DNA from: Fragilaria radians | Lineage: Eukaryota > Bacillariophyta > Fragilariophyceae > Fragilariales > Fragilariaceae | Direction: 5' to 3' | Length of the DNA stretch: 53,302 nt | Assembly (NCBI GenBank): GCA_900642245.1 | Contig: CAAAJI010000094.1 | Span: forward strand, 108,355-161,656 | Shown: positions 51,586 to 53,302 of the stretch, piece by piece | Numbering within the stretch: the first letter of the stretch is position 1 | Layout of the letters: every line of letters starts with the position of its first letter | Notes under the pieces: generated by a model | What the model was told of the DNA's origin: nothing | The model's database searches: none | Seen by the model: only the letters and a program-made list of their open reading frames with translations | Made by a program: the position numbers and the translations under genes

Positions 51586-52614
51586 TCACGATGAAGTATT
51601 AATGCTCTTCAAGAAAAGAAGGATGAAGGGCGCTGTTAATATATGACAATCTAGTCGATCAATAAGTCCTCCATGGCCTGGTAAAATAGTTCCAAAATCC
51701 TTGTGACCGAAGTTTCTTTTCACAGCCGAAGCTAAAAATCCACCAAACGGAGCGATGAAAGAGGTATAGGATCCAATCATATATAGCTGCAAAGCAGAAG
51801 CTTCGGAAGGATCGATACCAATCCAACTTCCAAGGGGCTTACAGATTGCTAGAGTACAGACTGCGGCACCGATGAAGCCTTCCCAAGTTTTATTTGGTGA
51901 GATATTAGGAAGGATTTTGTATTTACCTAACATAATGCCGCAAAAGTATGCCATTGTGTCGTTTGTGATAACCAATAGAAATGGATAGTAGATCCATTTC
52001 GAACGAAACAATTGCAGTGTCATCAGCCAAGAAGAAGACATACCGACTAAAATTGCGCCAGTTGTGTAAGATAGACAGAACGATCGTAACGAGTCCGAAA
52101 AATTGTTCACACGATTTTGCTCCAATATCATCGTGATGATCTGCAGAATCACCATTCCAAAACAAATCAGGTTGACTGCTGACGAATCATAGCAGTTCGA
52201 AAAGGTGTGCCGTGTATCCCAGTACACCATATTCGTTAGTAGCGCCCACCACTGACCACTATCTTTCACTGATACCACATTCATGGCTTCAGAGAATAAT
52301 CCAACCTGAGAAGCTAAAATGATTCCTTTGATTCCATTATCCCCCAACGTTCTGATGATGATAGATATTGTCGCAACAGCAAATAAGGCGGATACTACTC
52401 GTGTCAGGAAACTCGAAAAGGTTTTCTTTATGACAACAGAGTTATTCACTTCTTTTACAGTGTTATTTTTTAGTATGCTTGAATTGTAGGGCACCGAAGA
52501 GCTGCCACCCCTTACACCATTAGAATTCGCTATTTGGCTTTGTGGAGCAAATCTTGCTTCTGTCGCATTTTCAAGCGAGATCAGGATTGTCAAAATAAAA
52601 ATAATCGTCTTCAT
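51586..52614 (-). CDS. Phosphatidate cytidylyltransferase (CDP-diacylglycerol synthase)
   Basis: A single exon of 342 residues with the CDS signature near the C-terminus: SAVKRNFGHKDFGTILPGHG followed by GLIDRLDC. Upstream are the eukaryote-type block ISPNKTWEGFIGA and five or more hydrophobic membrane segments. The enzyme makes CDP-diacylglycerol from phosphatidate and CTP for phosphatidylglycerol, cardiolipin and phosphatidylinositol synthesis. The first 22 residues (MKTIIFILTILISLENATEA) form a signal peptide, then RFAPQ and a Ser/Asn-rich stretch of about 40 residues before the first membrane span. That looks like a bipartite plastid leader, with Phe one residue after the predicted cut, but an ER form cannot be excluded. 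No introns are needed. Confidence 0.93.
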   Translation of the reverse strand: MKTIIFILTILISLENATEARFAPQSQIANSNGVRGGSSSVPYNSSILKNNTVKEVNNSVVIKKTFSSFLTRVVSALFAVATISIIIRTLGDNGIKGIILASQVGLFSEAMNVVSVKDSGQWWALLTNMVYWDTRHTFSNCYDSSAVNLICFGMVILQIITMILEQNRVNNFSDSLRSFCLSYTTGAILVGMSSSWLMTLQLFRSKWIYYPFLLVITNDTMAYFCGIMLGKYKILPNISPNKTWEGFIGAAVCTLAICKPLGSWIGIDPSEASALQLYMIGSYTSFIAPFGGFLASAVKRNFGHKDFGTILPGHGGLIDRLDCHILTAPFILLFLKSINTSS

Positions 52615-52918
52615 TGATGAATGTTGAACGCCATTGAAAAGAGTTTCATTATCGTTAACTCGAACATTGTTAAAATTTCATGTAAATCCAAAAATGCAAC
52701 CACGTAGGCCCTGTCAAAAAACATTGATCTACTTCACTACATCACAAATTCGACTATCAACATTGCTCTGCAAACCATCTGCAGGAAAAGAATCAAAGTT
52801 ATGAAATAGAACCTGCCCTTTAATCCTGACTTCCATCTCAAATTACCTTTTTTGAAATTGTAAATAAGGATACAAAGTCCCATTCTTTAAATCCTTTTTA
52901 ACTCCATTCATGAAATGT
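52615..52918. other. Intergenic region, no gene seen
   Basis: About 300 bp between the CDP-diacylglycerol synthase start and the stop of the next minus-strand gene. It should hold the synthase promoter. Nothing else recognised. Confidence 0.55.
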
Positions 52919-53275
52919 TTAGCCCTTTGCTTGCTGTCCATAGACACTGTAGGTTGTATTGATTGCAGAATTGGCTGCATATCCTTGTTGTGTGAGCCCA
53001 GAAGTCATATCCCACAAATTCTTGCTACGGTGGAAATTATGCTTCATACAAACACTATTAGAAAAGGAAAAATGCCTTGAAGGTTTACTCCCTCCAATTT
53101 CCTCAATGCACTCTTGCAACAAATCAAATAGATTCCGTAATGATGGAGAGAGGGTTGCTCTGACAGAGATGGAATTCATCACTGCAAGGTTGTGCTCTGC
53201 ATCTCCACCCTCCGCATTGCTTGGACTATTCTTCACACGCATGGAAGCTTTCCATGCAGAAAATCTTTTGTACAT
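52919..53275 (-). CDS. Unidentified protein, possibly the last exon of a longer gene
   Basis: 118 codons from an ATG at 53275 to a stop at 52919. I do not recognise the product. It begins MYKRFSAWKASMRVKN, contains ISVRATLSPSLRNLFDLLQE (probably helical), and ends TTYSVYGQQAKG. An in-frame TAG lies three codons upstream of the ATG, and that TAG also forms a possible splice acceptor (gggatag), so the segment could be either a complete small gene or the final exon of a gene running off the right edge. Codon content and the ordered helix favour a real coding region; no signal peptide or membrane span. Confidence 0.5.
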   Translation of the reverse strand: MYKRFSAWKASMRVKNSPSNAEGGDAEHNLAVMNSISVRATLSPSLRNLFDLLQECIEEIGGSKPSRHFSFSNSVCMKHNFHRSKNLWDMTSGLTQQGYAANSAINTTYSVYGQQAKG

Positions 53276-53302
53276 TTTGCTCTATCCCAGGTGGATATGC
53301 GC

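Noticed and set aside
1..53302. tRNA, rRNA or CRISPR arrays
   Set aside because: I scanned intergenic regions by eye for tRNA T-loop motifs (GGTTCRA) and for regular short repeats and saw no convincing candidate; a covariance-model search would settle it.

Overview
The window is nuclear DNA from a eukaryotic alga, most likely a diatom. Four things point there. Introns are short (57 to 81 nt), have GT-AG ends and often have no strong polypyrimidine tract. The ATP sulfurylase begins with a signal peptide followed by the ASAF plastid-import motif. A DUF6824 protein, a type common in diatoms, is present. A giant ankyrin protein carries an atypical HGDLK/DFD kinase of a kind I associate with stramenopiles. 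The DNA is AT-rich, with clusters of housekeeping genes separated by a large field of dead transposons.

Layout. 0-15.6 kb is a compact gene block: a HbpS/GlcG-like protein (cut by the left edge), an NAD-dependent DNA ligase, a membrane-anchored GH5 exo-glucanase, an HRI-like eIF2alpha kinase, a GT15 mannosyltransferase-like enzyme, a member of an unrecognised gene family (member A), a small acidic-tailed protein and a plastid ATP sulfurylase. 15.6-18.2 kb holds a diverged tandem duplication and no gene. 18.2-25.1 kb is one 2303-residue ankyrin/kinase gene. 26.4-27.2 kb is the DUF6824 gene. 27.6-37.3 kb is repeat-rich: a broken Ty1/copia element (- strand), a broken Ty3/gypsy element (+ strand), further copia scraps and a 47-N assembly gap. 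37.5-43.8 kb carries an unknown possibly plastid protein, ribosomal protein eL8 and a type III PI4-kinase beta. 45.0-47.3 kb is a decayed Helitron. 47.5-53.3 kb carries a ZNG1/COG0523 zinc GTPase, member B of the unrecognised family, a CDP-diacylglycerol synthase and an unidentified gene at the right edge.

Genes are arranged in divergent pairs (HbpS-like/ligase; HRI-like kinase/GT15) and convergent pairs with short spacers (ligase/GH5, GT15/family A, unknown/eL8, ZNG1/family B). I see no operon-like pathway. Shared themes are organelle maintenance and sulfur assimilation (ligase, ATP sulfurylase), beta-glucan and secretory glycan metabolism (GH5, GT15), phospholipid signalling and synthesis (PI4K, CDS) and stress or signal kinases (HRI-like, ANK-kinase).

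The most novel items are the ankyrin/kinase protein with an internally duplicated module, and the two-member family (A and B) that shares intron positions and phases but matches nothing I know. Introns were placed by hand from splice signals, frame and protein continuity; every spliced model given is an exact multiple of three.
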